Assembly: GCF_012641265.1 (NCBI RefSeq)
Contig: NZ_JABAHZ010000002.1
Coordinates: 558,001-622,000 of the forward strand
DNA: 64,000 bases
Source of the DNA: Chitinophaga eiseniae
Lineage (GTDB): Bacteria > Bacteroidota > Bacteroidia > Chitinophagales > Chitinophagaceae
Direction of reading: 5' to 3'
Under the pieces are notes generated by a model that had not been told where the DNA came from, searched no databases, and saw only the letters and a list, made by a program, of their open reading frames with translations. This document shows positions 35,728 through 44,481 of the stretch, piece by piece. Position numbers and translations under genes: made by a program. Positions within the stretch are counted from its first letter, which is position 1, and the number at the start of each line of letters is the position of its first letter.

Positions 35728-36873
35728 TTATTTAACGCCTAATTTTTTCGCTACATCTGCAGGTAATGCTTTCTTGTTTACCATAAAGCAGGTAGTTTTA
35801 TAAGCGAAGTAAGGTACAGAGGCATAGAAATAGCCCTGACCTGGATTATCGGTGCCCCAGGAATTTTTAACACGGAAGTACTTATTGCCGTTCTGGTCTT
35901 TTGCCAGGCCTACAATGTGCATACCGTGATCATCCTGTGTTTCGTAGTTATCAAATGCCTGCTGGCGCAGTTCCGGCGTGATCGTTTTTTCTTTACCGGG
36001 TTCCAGGAAAGCATTTCTTTTCTCTTCAGCAGACATATCAGCCCAGTCTTTTTCAGGAACGATGGCCAGTCCATCTTTAAAATTGAAGCCTTTTTCACTC
36101 ACATCTGCAGCCCATGCGATAGAATAGCCATTCATAACGGCATTTTCCGCGATATTGGTAAAGTCAGCCAGGTTTACATTGTATGCTTTTTCCCAGTTCC
36201 AGTTGTCTGGTACTTCCAGAACGAACTGTGAATTATAAGGGTGGTGGGTAAAAGAGGAAATCAACACATAGTCATCGGCACTGAGTCCCAGCTCTTTAGC
36301 GAAAGACTGTGGCGTATATGTTTTGCCGTTATACTGGAATTTTTCCGGAGCGTCGCCCATGTAGGCGTTCAATACACCGTCGAACGCTTTAGACCAGTCG
36401 GGGTTGATGGTGCCTTGTGCGTTACCTATTTTATTTACCATGCCTTCCAGCAGGCCTTCCATTTCAGCGTGGTTGTACATTTTTCCTTTGTTGCCATCGT
36501 ATACGCTCTGGGGTACCAGGCCGTATTCGCGGAGGCATAACAGATCATCCGGGAAACCGCCACCTTCACCGAAGTTGGCTTTACCGTGCATACGTACATA
36601 GTTAGCAGCTTTCAGCGGGTACATTTTGCGCACCACAAACATTTCGCTCAGGTTCAGACCTTTGCTTTTGCCGGAGTGCAGTAGCTCTGATTCAAAGAAA
36701 GACAGGCCGGAAAAAGACCAGCAGGTGCCGGTACGTCCCTGGTTCTGTACATCTCCTGCATCCAGGTTTTTTAACGTGGTGAACTGGTATTTGCTGCCCT
36801 CTACGTTGGTACTGTTTTGTGCAAACGCTCCGATGCTATACAGCATGGTTGCACACATGATCCATTTCTTCAT
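35728..36873 (-). CDS. Papain-like C1 family peptidase (bleomycin hydrolase/aminopeptidase C type)
   Basis: A 381-residue secreted Cys peptidase with a signal peptide ending GAFAQ. The nucleophile Cys51 is in QNQGRTGTCWSFSG, where Gln45 is the oxyanion residue. His316 in DHGMHIVGL and Asn337 in VKNSWGTDNPG complete the triad. The arrangement, with a C-terminal extension after the Asn and a basic tail, fits the C1B bleomycin hydrolase or PepC group. The export signal is unusual compared with cytosolic PepC but common in Bacteroidota. It is monocistronic with a strong terminator. Confidence 0.92.
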   Translation of the reverse strand: MKKWIMCATMLYSIGAFAQNSTNVEGSKYQFTTLKNLDAGDVQNQGRTGTCWSFSGLSFFESELLHSGKSKGLNLSEMFVVRKMYPLKAANYVRMHGKANFGEGGGFPDDLLCLREYGLVPQSVYDGNKGKMYNHAEMEGLLEGMVNKIGNAQGTINPDWSKAFDGVLNAYMGDAPEKFQYNGKTYTPQSFAKELGLSADDYVLISSFTHHPYNSQFVLEVPDNWNWEKAYNVNLADFTNIAENAVMNGYSIAWAADVSEKGFNFKDGLAIVPEKDWADMSAEEKRNAFLEPGKEKTITPELRQQAFDNYETQDDHGMHIVGLAKDQNGNKYFRVKNSWGTDNPGQGYFYASVPYFAYKTTCFMVNKKALPADVAKKLGVK

Positions 36874-36997
36874 GGTGTATAATGATAAGTTTTAAAACAA
36901 AGGACCAAAAATAAGGGAAAGCAGGTACTTGACCCTTGAAAAGATGGATGAACGGAACCGGCTACAGTGGTTACCAGAAGGAATTACAGCATACAGG

Positions 36998-37522
36998 TTA
37001 CTTTTCTTCATATTGACTCCGGGTAATTTCCCATTCCCAGAGGTCTTCATTTTCTTTATTTTTTATGGTGCCTACAAACCGCATCCCCGCTTTTTGCAGA
37101 ATTTTAACCGAGGCATTATACTCTTCTTCCGTATGGGCAATTACGCGATGGACATAGGAGTGACCAAAGGCAAACCGGATCAAAGCTTCTGCCATTTCGG
37201 TGCCCAGCCCCTGTTCGCGGTAATCTTCGGTTATTTCATAGCCCATTTCCACCAGCCCGTCTCCATTGGGTTTACCCTTAAACCCGCCGGCGCCAATGAG
37301 GCGCCTATCTTCGCGGTGGATGACCAGGTAAAAGAACCAACCCAGCATAGCCGGATCATTCCGTAATTTATCGTATGCTACCAGAACCATTTCAGGATAC
37401 TCTGTCCATCCTTCCTGGATGGAAATACCAAGCAGGTCGGCCAGATGATCGTTGCCCTGTAATAGCAATTCAAAATGCTCAAGGGAGCACGGCAACAATT
37501 GTAGTCGAGGTGTTTGGATCAT
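36998..37522 (-). CDS. GNAT family N-acetyltransferase
   Basis: A 174-residue GNAT, RimJ/RimL-like, with the acetyl-CoA-binding segment EDYREQGLGTEMAEALI (R/Q-x-x-G-x-G/A form) and C-terminal AGMRFVGTI. It should transfer acetyl groups from acetyl-CoA to an amine, such as a protein N-terminus or small amine; the acceptor cannot be told. It is separated from polA by about 125 bases containing a 25-bp perfect inverted repeat. Confidence 0.85.
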   Translation of the reverse strand: MIQTPRLQLLPCSLEHFELLLQGNDHLADLLGISIQEGWTEYPEMVLVAYDKLRNDPAMLGWFFYLVIHREDRRLIGAGGFKGKPNGDGLVEMGYEITEDYREQGLGTEMAEALIRFAFGHSYVHRVIAHTEEEYNASVKILQKAGMRFVGTIKNKENEDLWEWEITRSQYEEK

Positions 37523-37580
37523 ATTTGAAAACTAGTAAACTGTTTTGGGAAAAGCAAGCGTAGTTACCCTGGCTTTTGGA

Positions 37581-37635
37581 CTTATATGACTGGCTTTTAG
37601 TAAATATAGCATTTACTAAAAGCCAGTCATATAAG
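37581..37635. terminator. 25-bp perfect inverted repeat between polA and GNAT gene
   Basis: CTTATATGACTGGCTTTTAG plus TAAAT forms a perfect 25-bp stem with its complement around ATAGC. It begins 14 bases after the polA stop on the minus strand. There is no T-run, so it may stabilise the polA mRNA 3' end or act as a protein-dependent terminator. Confidence 0.65.
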
Positions 37636-37648
37636 CCGGAAGTGTTGA

Positions 37649-40471
37649 TTAATGAGCTTCCAGCCAGTTCTTGCCAGTGCCCATTTCCGCCTCAACAGGA
37701 ACAGCCAATGGCAAGGCATTACGCATAAGATCTAATATAAGGGGTTTAATTATTTCCAGTTCTGAAAGATGCGCATCAAATACCAATTCGTCATGTACCT
37801 GCAACAGCATGCGTGATTTGAGGTTTCTTTCCTTGAATGCTTTATGAATAGCAATCATGGCCAGTTTGATCATATCCGCAGCGGTACCCTGGATAGGCAT
37901 ATTGATGGCGTTTCTTTCGGCAAAGCCACGTACTACGGCGTTGGAAGAATTGATGTCTTTTAACCAGCGTTTTCTTCCCAGCAGCGTTTGTACATAGCCT
38001 TTTTCCTGTGCAAACTTTACCTGGTCTTCCATATATTTTTTAATAGATGGATACTGGGCAAAATAGTTATCGATCAGGGTTTTGGCCTCTGAACGTGGGA
38101 TGCCCAGGTTTTCGGATAACCCAAATGCGCTAACGCCATAAATGATACCAAAGTTTACGCTCTTGGCATTACGGCGCATTTCCGGCGTAACGGCATCCAG
38201 GGCAACATTGTACACCTTGGCAGCTGTAGCCGCGTGGATGTCGGTCCCGGACGTGAACGCGGCCATCATTTCGGTATCTTCACTGATAGCCGCAATGATA
38301 CGCAACTCTATCTGTGAATAGTCGGCCGACAGCAGCACATATTCCTCATTGCGCGGGATGAAGGCTTTACGGATTTCCCGGCCTCTGTCGGTACGAATAG
38401 GAATGTTCTGGAGGTTCGGATTATTGGAACTTAACCGGCCCGTTACCGCTACTGCCTGGTTATAGGAAGTATGTATACGGTTAGTGCGTTTATTCAGCAA
38501 TAACGGCAACGAATCTACGTAAGTAGATTTGAGTTTGCTGAGTTCGCGGAAAATGAGAATATCTTCTACGATTTTATGTTTGCTGGAAAGCTTTTGCAGC
38601 ACATCTTCCCCTGTGGCATATTGCCCGGTACGTGTTTTCTTTGCTTTGGGATCCAGCTGTAGTTTTTCAAACAGCACTTCGCCCAATTGCTTGGGGGAAG
38701 CCAGTTTAAACCTCACGCCAGCCTGCTCATACACACTTTCTTCTGCGCGCTTGATTTCTATTTCCAGTTCCCTGGAATAGTCGGCCAGCGCATTAATATC
38801 AAGGGCAATGCCTTCATATTCCATGTCGGTGAGTACTTTTACCAGCGGGTTTTCTATTTCATAAAATACTTTTTCTACTGCTTTCTCCGGCAGCAGGGGC
38901 GCAAATTTATCTTTCAGCTGGAGGGTAATGTCGGCATCTTCAGCGGCATATTCCTTGATTTTTTCAATTTCCACATCGCGCATATTGCCTTGCCCTTTCC
39001 CTTTTTTGCCAATGAGCGCTTCTATGGAAACCGGCTCGTATTGCAGGTATTGGGCGCTTAGTACATCCATGCCCCGGCGGCCTTCCGGTTCTATCAGGTA
39101 ATGGGCCAGCATGGTGTCGAATACGCTGGTGGTAACATCTACGCCGTACCATTTCAGGATCAGCATATCATACTTGATATTTTGTCCCACCAGGGTGATG
39201 CTGTTGTGATGAAACAGGGGCGTAAATTCATGGATAATAGCCCGGGCGGCGCTATGGTCGGCCGGCATGGGAATATACCAGCCTTCACCCTTTTTGACAG
39301 AGAAGCTCATGCCTACAATGTCCACTTCGTTAGCATCTGTGCCGGTAGTTTCGGTATCAAAAGCTACTTCTTTTTGTTGCAGTAATTGCTGCAGCAAATC
39401 GGCTCTTTTCTCCGGCGTATCGGTGAGGTGATAAGTATGTGGTGTGTTGTTGATATTTTTATCTGCCAGCAGGATATTGGGACTGTCGATGGTTTCTTCT
39501 GTTGGAGCAGTTGTTTCTTCCACTATGGTGGGCGTACCAAAAAGATCCGTTTGCACTACTTTAGGCTTAGCTTCTGCAGCGGCGCTGCTACCACCGAATG
39601 TATCGCCAAGAATTCGTTTGCCGAGGGTTTTAAATTCCAGCTCTGTGAAAATATCGGTGAGCTTAGCCTTATCGCTTTCCTTGATGCAAAAATCTTCTTC
39701 ATGGAAGGCAACCGGAACATCCGTGATAATGGTGGCGAGTTCTTTGGAGAGCAGGGCGTTGTCGCGACCTGCTTTTATCTTCTCCCCCATTTTTCCGCCA
39801 ATGGTATCCGCGTTTTCCAGCACACTTTCGAGAGAATGATATTGTGCCAGCAGCTTCATGGCTGTTTTTTCCCCTATACCGGCAATACCAGGGATATTAT
39901 CTACGGCATCGCCCATGAGGCCCAGGATATCGATCACCTGGTGTACGTCTTTAATCTGCCATTTCTCACATACCTCTCTGGGGCCCATAATTTCTTCCTT
40001 GTTGCCCATGTAGGGAGGCTTGTAGATAAATACATTATCTCTTACCAGCTGGCCATAGTCCTTGTCCGGCGTTACCATGTACACGGTGTAACCGGCATCG
40101 GCGGCCTGCCAGGCGAGGGTACCTATCACATCGTCCGCTTCATAGCCATCCAGCTCTACTACCGGAATATTAAAGCCTTCTATGATACGCTTGATGTCGG
40201 GTAATGCGTCCAGGAGGTCTTCCGGTGCATCTTCACGATTGGCTTTATAGTCGGTATAAGTGGTGTGGCGTTCGGTGGGGGCGTGCGTATCAAACGCAAC
40301 AGCCATATGGGTGGGCTTTTCTTTATTGATAAGGTCCAGCAAAGTAGTAGTAAACCCAAATTGCGCATTGGTGTTTCTACCCGCACTAGTGATGCGTGGA
40401 TTCCTGATCAGGGCGTAGTAAGCCCTATAAATGAGGGCCATCGCGTCCAGTAAAAATAATTTCTTTTCCAT
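37649..40471 (-). CDS. polA: DNA polymerase I
   Basis: A 940-residue PolA of standard size. It has three domains: a 5'-3' flap nuclease at residues 1-290 (MALIYRAYYALI; EADDVIGTLA; GDAVDNIPGIAGIGEKTA), a proofreading domain with an intact DTETTG DxE site near residue 372, and the polymerase. Polymerase motif A is SADYSQIELRI, motif B RRNAKSVNFGIIYG, and motif C LQVHDELVF. A low-complexity linker rich in Glu and Thr joins the first two domains. It fills gaps and removes RNA primers. An ATG at 40471 is the only sensible start. Confidence 0.98.
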   Translation of the reverse strand: MEKKLFLLDAMALIYRAYYALIRNPRITSAGRNTNAQFGFTTTLLDLINKEKPTHMAVAFDTHAPTERHTTYTDYKANREDAPEDLLDALPDIKRIIEGFNIPVVELDGYEADDVIGTLAWQAADAGYTVYMVTPDKDYGQLVRDNVFIYKPPYMGNKEEIMGPREVCEKWQIKDVHQVIDILGLMGDAVDNIPGIAGIGEKTAMKLLAQYHSLESVLENADTIGGKMGEKIKAGRDNALLSKELATIITDVPVAFHEEDFCIKESDKAKLTDIFTELEFKTLGKRILGDTFGGSSAAAEAKPKVVQTDLFGTPTIVEETTAPTEETIDSPNILLADKNINNTPHTYHLTDTPEKRADLLQQLLQQKEVAFDTETTGTDANEVDIVGMSFSVKKGEGWYIPMPADHSAARAIIHEFTPLFHHNSITLVGQNIKYDMLILKWYGVDVTTSVFDTMLAHYLIEPEGRRGMDVLSAQYLQYEPVSIEALIGKKGKGQGNMRDVEIEKIKEYAAEDADITLQLKDKFAPLLPEKAVEKVFYEIENPLVKVLTDMEYEGIALDINALADYSRELEIEIKRAEESVYEQAGVRFKLASPKQLGEVLFEKLQLDPKAKKTRTGQYATGEDVLQKLSSKHKIVEDILIFRELSKLKSTYVDSLPLLLNKRTNRIHTSYNQAVAVTGRLSSNNPNLQNIPIRTDRGREIRKAFIPRNEEYVLLSADYSQIELRIIAAISEDTEMMAAFTSGTDIHAATAAKVYNVALDAVTPEMRRNAKSVNFGIIYGVSAFGLSENLGIPRSEAKTLIDNYFAQYPSIKKYMEDQVKFAQEKGYVQTLLGRKRWLKDINSSNAVVRGFAERNAINMPIQGTAADMIKLAMIAIHKAFKERNLKSRMLLQVHDELVFDAHLSELEIIKPLILDLMRNALPLAVPVEAEMGTGKNWLEAH

Positions 40472-40568
40472 CGCTAAACCTACAAGATTTAATTTGAATC
40501 TGCAAAATTAAGATAGTACCATGATATACGGTGAGGGTGTAACTTTAGGGTGGAAAAAAATAAAAAGA

Positions 40569-40898
40569 ATGAATAAAATCTATCATTTGTCAACCTGTGG
40601 TACTTGTAAGAAAATACTGACAGAAACGGATGCAAAAGAACGGGGATTTATTTTGCAGGACATCAAAAAAGAAAAAATAACACCGGAGCAGCTGGATGAG
40701 ATGCATGCACTATCAGGCAGCTACGAATCATTGTTCAGCAGAAGGTCCCAACAATATCGCCCTATGGGATTACATGAAAAAGAGCTAACAGAATCAGATT
40801 ACAGGGAGTTGATCTTGCAGGAATATTCTTTCCTGAAACGCCCGGTAGCGATTGTCGGCAAGAAGATCTACACCGGAGCTGACGTAAAAAATATTTAA
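40569..40898 (+). CDS. ArsC/Spx-family thioredoxin-fold protein
   Basis: A 109-residue protein of the ArsC/Spx family with a CGTC motif at Cys10-Cys13 (HLSTCGTCKK) and C-terminal KRPVAIVGKKIYTGAD. It lacks the catalytic CX5R of arsenate reductases but carries a CXXC like Spx and MgsR. The closest description is a Bacteroidota ArsC-like protein with unknown partner. It could be a redox switch or a glutaredoxin-like reductase. The start at 40569 (MNKIYHLSTC) is better than the upstream ATG at 40521, which adds a charged extension. Confidence 0.82.
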   Translation: MNKIYHLSTCGTCKKILTETDAKERGFILQDIKKEKITPEQLDEMHALSGSYESLFSRRSQQYRPMGLHEKELTESDYRELILQEYSFLKRPVAIVGKKIYTGADVKNI

Positions 40899-40901
40899 GT
40901 A

Positions 40902-40924
40902 CCAGGGACGCAAGGCGTCCCTGG
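40902..40924. terminator. Hairpin between convergent arsC-like and glycosyltransferase genes
   Basis: CCAGGGACGC and GCGTCCCTGG form a perfect 10-bp stem around AAG, four bases after the plus-strand stop and 25 bases beyond the minus-strand stop at 40949. It may serve both genes. Confidence 0.7.
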
Positions 40925-40948
40925 CTTATTACAAGCTCATTTAGCAGT

Positions 40949-42043
40949 TTAAATGGACTGTACAAAATGCTGCACCACCTGTTTGTACTGTTCCATGTCC
41001 TGGTCGTGGTGAAACGACCGGAAAGGAAAGCGGGAAGCCTCTTCAAGCGCTGTTTTTAAGTTAAATTCTTCCTGCGGAAGAGAATAAAAGTATCCTTTTT
41101 CCATCAGGTATTCGCCCAGGTATACCTGTTCTGATTGCCCGGGGGTGGGAATGAGGATGGCTTTTTTATTCAGTTTGGCCAGATCCATCAGGGTAGTATA
41201 GCCGGAGCGGCTTAATACCATGTCGGAGGCCAGCATCGCATCGTTTAGTTCACTGGCGTTCAGGTGGTTAACCTGGGTTACGCCGGGAGCAATCGTTTCA
41301 TGCTGAGGGCTGCCTGGTTTGCCGCTTACAATGAGGGCGGTAACAGACAATGATTTGATCTGATCTTTTATCAGTTTTTCCAGGTTCGATCTTTGTGGTT
41401 CGGGTCCGGAGATCAACACCAACAGATCGTATTTTTTTGTTACGCCAGGCTTAGGCACAAACCTGCTCAGGCAGCCTATATAGGCGGTATGACCGGGTAA
41501 TTTGCCTGGGTGTGCCAGTTCGCCGGAAAGGTTGTTGTTACCAGAAAAATCGGGAACCCAGCAGGCGCTGTATTTGTTAATGAAACGATAATTTATTTTC
41601 TGCAGGGTCCGCTCTATCCAACCGCCGAAAGGTGTTTTGATGAGTAGCTGATGCGTAATAAAAACGGTAGGAATATCTTTATGATACAGGCCGAACCGGT
41701 TGTCGGAAATCACTGCATTTATTTGATAATCAGCTACTATCTTCTTTAGCCAGCGTTGTTCATGCTTTACAGCCCGGTAAATTTTAGGGATTTGCTGAAT
41801 AATTTTCAGCCCGAAAAACTGTCCTTTCTGTGCGTACTGGATGCGGTATCCGGGTAGCGGAAAAATGGTTACCTGTGGGAATTCCTGTTGCAACAAAGCA
41901 GCGTGTTTGCCTTCTGCTGCAATAAAAACCTGACAACCTGCGTTTTGCATTTCATGGATGAGGGGAATATCCCGGGTGGCATGTCCAAGGCCCCAATCCA
42001 GCGGAACTACAAGAATTTTACGTGAGGAACGAATTGTGGACAA
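40949..42043 (-). CDS. Glycosyltransferase (GT-B, family 28-like)
   Basis: A 364-residue GT-B enzyme. The N-terminus has LDWGLGHATRDIPLIHEM, a glycine-rich donor-domain motif of MurG-like enzymes, and the C-terminal half shows SRSGYTTLMDLAKLNKKAILIPTPGQSEQ, where the PTPGQSEQ segment is typical of nucleotide-sugar binding. It may transfer a sugar to a lipid or polysaccharide. The acceptor and donor cannot be told. It has no membrane helix. No glycan cluster surrounds it. Confidence 0.85.
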   Translation of the reverse strand: MSTIRSSRKILVVPLDWGLGHATRDIPLIHEMQNAGCQVFIAAEGKHAALLQQEFPQVTIFPLPGYRIQYAQKGQFFGLKIIQQIPKIYRAVKHEQRWLKKIVADYQINAVISDNRFGLYHKDIPTVFITHQLLIKTPFGGWIERTLQKINYRFINKYSACWVPDFSGNNNLSGELAHPGKLPGHTAYIGCLSRFVPKPGVTKKYDLLVLISGPEPQRSNLEKLIKDQIKSLSVTALIVSGKPGSPQHETIAPGVTQVNHLNASELNDAMLASDMVLSRSGYTTLMDLAKLNKKAILIPTPGQSEQVYLGEYLMEKGYFYSLPQEEFNLKTALEEASRFPFRSFHHDQDMEQYKQVVQHFVQSI

Positions 42044-42153
42044 ATATTTTAATATTTTTTACGAATTTAGCTTAAATTACAAAAGGGCATTGTTAAGAAA
42101 AGGTAAACACTTAAGATAGGTTTTAATCATAGCCAAGTATATTAAACTGCAGT

Positions 42154-42276
42154 ATGAAAAGTATAAAATGGATTGTAGTCTTTTTTCTTTGTGGATGTTT
42201 AGTGATGGAAGGTTGTAAGGTTTTTAAGAAAAACGATTGCGGTTGTCCTACCATGAATAAGAAAAGAATGCACTAA
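42154..42276 (+). CDS. Small lipoprotein, 40 residues
   Basis: A short open frame encoding 40 residues. After MKSIKWIVV it has a hydrophobic stretch (FFLCGC), then GCKVFKKNDCGCPTMN, with five cysteines in total. It resembles the very small Bacteroidota lipoproteins that end in a CGCP segment: a short signal peptide, a lipidated Cys (Cys15 or Cys21), and the CGCP tail. The reading frame begins with ATG, follows a plausible leader and ends TAA. It is too short to be certain. It is divergent from the glycosyltransferase and upstream of the 82-residue gene. Confidence 0.55.
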   Translation: MKSIKWIVVFFLCGCLVMEGCKVFKKNDCGCPTMNKKRMH

Positions 42277-42407
42277 GAACGATCTGTTTGACAACTAAAG
42301 ACGACTTTAACTACGATTGACAGCAAACAATTTTTACCTTATCTTTTTGAACTATCCTTTGATACCTGGCCAAACAATATTTCGGGGAACAGTCAAATTT
42401 TTTATTC

Positions 42408-42656
42408 ATGAAACCTGTAGATAGAGATTTATTAATCTTGCTACATGAAGATAGGTACACGGAGCAGCAGATACAATCTGCAGTTAGACAGATCAGTGAA
42501 ATGCTTTCGCTGATTGAAACGATGGATTATCTCTGTGCAGTTATGGAAGTGATGGATTGTAACAAGAGCCGGATTACCAGCAAACGATCGGTGCTGGAAA
42601 AAGCAATTTCACGCAAGTCGCATAAGCCATTCGAATTTATTATTCACAAGAACTAG
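42408..42656 (+). CDS. Unknown small protein, 82 residues
   Basis: A short soluble protein with no motif I recognise. The N-terminal half is helical and acidic (EDRYTEQQIQSAVRQISEML); the C-terminal half is basic (SRITSKRSVLEKAISRKSHK). There is no signal peptide or membrane helix. Two cysteines are present. It lies upstream of the ureohydrolase gene, which has its own promoter-like element, and after a small lipoprotein gene. Coding status rests on length and a good start codon. Confidence 0.5.
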   Translation: MKPVDRDLLILLHEDRYTEQQIQSAVRQISEMLSLIETMDYLCAVMEVMDCNKSRITSKRSVLEKAISRKSHKPFEFIIHKN

Positions 42657-42729
42657 TAGCACCTCTACAAGATTCCCGTTATAGTAATTTTGACCCGCTG
42701 CCTTTCTGCCTGGTTTTTGCTTTTTTTTG

Positions 42730-42737
42730 TACGTTTG
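42730..42737 (+). promoter_or_regulatory. Promoter -7 element of the ureohydrolase gene
   Basis: TACGTTTG matches TAnnTTTG, with TCTG at 42705-42708 as a one-mismatch -33 element 21 bases upstream. The ATG at 42762 follows after 24 bases. Confidence 0.5.
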
Positions 42738-42761
42738 CCATCAACTAAATCCAATTAAGTG

Positions 42762-43901
42762 ATGGTAGATTTTTCGCACCTGCAGGATTTTTTGCGTCCT
42801 GTTTCCAAAGCTGTATTAAACGATGATCAGGAGTATGACCCGTTCCAGGTAGGGGGTGTGATCGACGTGTATGAAGAACACCATCAACCGGATATAGAAT
42901 CGGCCGATATTATTTTGCTGGGTGTGGGTGAAGAAAGAGGGAGCGAATCCGGCAAAACGGGTACTAACGGACCAGATGCCATACGCCGTGAATTTTTCCG
43001 CCTCTACAACTGGCATCGTGATATTAAGCTGGCCGATATTGGCAATCTTCAATCAGGCGCCTTTCTCGCAGATGCCTACGCAGCTATGAAGACGGTGATA
43101 GCAGAATTATTAGCCATCAACAAAACCGTTATCATCCTGGGCGGTTCTCACGATCTCACCTATCCGCAATATAAGGCCTATGCTTCCCAGCAATTAATTA
43201 TTGAGGCTACCGTAGCCGATGCCCTGATAGACTTGAAAGAAGAGTCGTCTGTACGCAGTGAACGGTTTTTAATGGATATCCTTACAGAACAACCCAATTA
43301 TCTCCGTCATTACAATCATATTGGTTTCCAAAGTTATTTCGTACATCCGCGTATGTTAGAAACGCTGGATAAACTGCGTTTCGATTGTTTCCGGTTAGGA
43401 CGTATCCGTGAAAACATGGAAGAGGCGGAACCAGTACTGCGGCATTCCGATTTATTTAGCCTGGATATCAATATTATCCGGCATACAGATGCACCCGCGA
43501 ATCAGCTCTCTCCCAACGGCTTTAGCGGAGAAGAAGCCTGTTCCCTGGCAAGGTATGCCGGGATGAGCAGCCGCCTCTCCTCTTTTGGTATTTATGGATA
43601 TCGCCCCGAAAAAGATAAAGAACAACTTACCGCCCGGCAGATTTCACAAATGATGTGGTATTTTATGGATGGTCGGGCTGTAAGGAATCGCGAAGCCCTG
43701 CTGGAAGATCGTGATGCCTTTTGGGAATTTCATATCGCCTTCTCCGATATAGAAACTGTTTTCCTGAAAAGTAAGAAAACAGGCCGCTGGTGGATGCAAT
43801 TGCCTGACCGGGAATTTGTTCCATGTGCTTATAATGACTATCTCATGGCCAGTAATAATGAAATGCCGGAGCGGTGGCTACGCCACCAGGAAAGACTGTA
43901 A
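42762..43901 (+). CDS. Arginase/formimidoylglutamase-family protein with degenerate metal sites
   Basis: A 379-residue ureohydrolase-fold protein. The first metal-binding motif is intact: GGSHDLTY at about residue 127. The second, usually DAHxD, reads DALID (about 152), so the His is missing. The third, usually SxDxDxxDP, reads SLDINIIRHTDAP (about 232), with Asn replacing the second Asp. The C-terminal NGFSGEEACSLARYAG resembles the usual GGL(T/S)xRE segment. This subfamily is frequent in Bacteroidota under the name formimidoylglutamase. Catalysis by a dinuclear Mn centre is doubtful here. It lies next to no histidine-degradation gene. The GTG at 42759 is also open. Confidence 0.85.
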   Translation: MVDFSHLQDFLRPVSKAVLNDDQEYDPFQVGGVIDVYEEHHQPDIESADIILLGVGEERGSESGKTGTNGPDAIRREFFRLYNWHRDIKLADIGNLQSGAFLADAYAAMKTVIAELLAINKTVIILGGSHDLTYPQYKAYASQQLIIEATVADALIDLKEESSVRSERFLMDILTEQPNYLRHYNHIGFQSYFVHPRMLETLDKLRFDCFRLGRIRENMEEAEPVLRHSDLFSLDINIIRHTDAPANQLSPNGFSGEEACSLARYAGMSSRLSSFGIYGYRPEKDKEQLTARQISQMMWYFMDGRAVRNREALLEDRDAFWEFHIAFSDIETVFLKSKKTGRWWMQLPDREFVPCAYNDYLMASNNEMPERWLRHQERL

Positions 43902-44021
43902 AGAGCATAAAGCACAAAGCGGAAAGCATAAAGCTATTGTGGAGGATGATCTTCGCGAATATTTATAAATTGCTTTGATCAATCTGCACAATAGCTTTAT
44001 GCTTTCCGCTTTATGCTCTTT
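43900..44021. repeat. Long inverted repeat built of AAAGCATAAAGC units, between convergent genes
   Basis: The left arm (43900-43941) and right arm (43987-44021) are complementary over 35 bp apart from a 7-base bulge (ACAAAGC) on the left. A 45-base loop separates them. Inside the arms are repeated AAAGCATAAAGC units, including the 19-mer AAAGCGGAAAGCATAAAGC also present near 34.57 kb. The left arm overlaps the ureohydrolase stop by two bases, and the right arm ends two bases before the minus-strand LprI-like gene, so it may act as a bidirectional terminator. Confidence 0.8.
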
Positions 44022-44023
44022 AG

Positions 44024-44425
44024 CTAAATATTAAGCAGTGTGGTCAGTCGCTGTTTGATAAAAGAAGCTTTATTGTCAGTAGATATCATATCGTCATCCA
44101 GTCCCTCCATGGTGCGTTTATGCATCTTTTCCACCCGCTCGTCTATCTTCTTGAAATACTCTTCTTTCTTTTCTTCCCAGGCCGATTGTTCGGCTTGCAG
44201 CTGTTGTTGCCTGCCGGGATTAAGGCTGGAATATAGATGTTGCAGGGTGTTGTGTAACAGGCTGTCCAGCTGTTTGTAATAAATCACGGCGCAATTATAC
44301 ATCTGGTGGCTGTTGCTCAGACACTGCTGATAATGAATTTCCAATGTATCCAGCGCAGCTTTGGATGTTTGAGAATAGGCGCTGGTGCACAGGAATACCG
44401 ATAAAATAAGGATAAGGTTTCGCAT
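44024..44425 (-). CDS. LprI-like (DUF1311) secreted protein
   Basis: A 133-residue protein with a signal peptide ending SAYSQ. The mature part fits DUF1311/LprI: a short helical domain with LLHNTLQHLYSSLNPGRQQQLQAEQSAWEEKK and two cysteines that could pair. LprI of Mycobacterium inhibits lysozyme, but most DUF1311 proteins are uncharacterised. A second family member follows on the same strand in the opposite order of genes, at 44482. The two are divergent enough to be old duplicates. Confidence 0.78.
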   Translation of the reverse strand: MRNLILILSVFLCTSAYSQTSKAALDTLEIHYQQCLSNSHQMYNCAVIYYKQLDSLLHNTLQHLYSSLNPGRQQQLQAEQSAWEEKKEEYFKKIDERVEKMHKRTMEGLDDDMISTDNKASFIKQRLTTLLNI

Positions 44426-44481
44426 AGGCTCACTGTGAGCGACAAATATACGAAATAATATTATAATTTATAATAATATTA

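Noticed and set aside
39386..40204. 272-residue plus-strand frame
   Set aside because: Antisense shadow of polA; the sequence is Cys/Phe/Ile-rich as expected of antisense translation.
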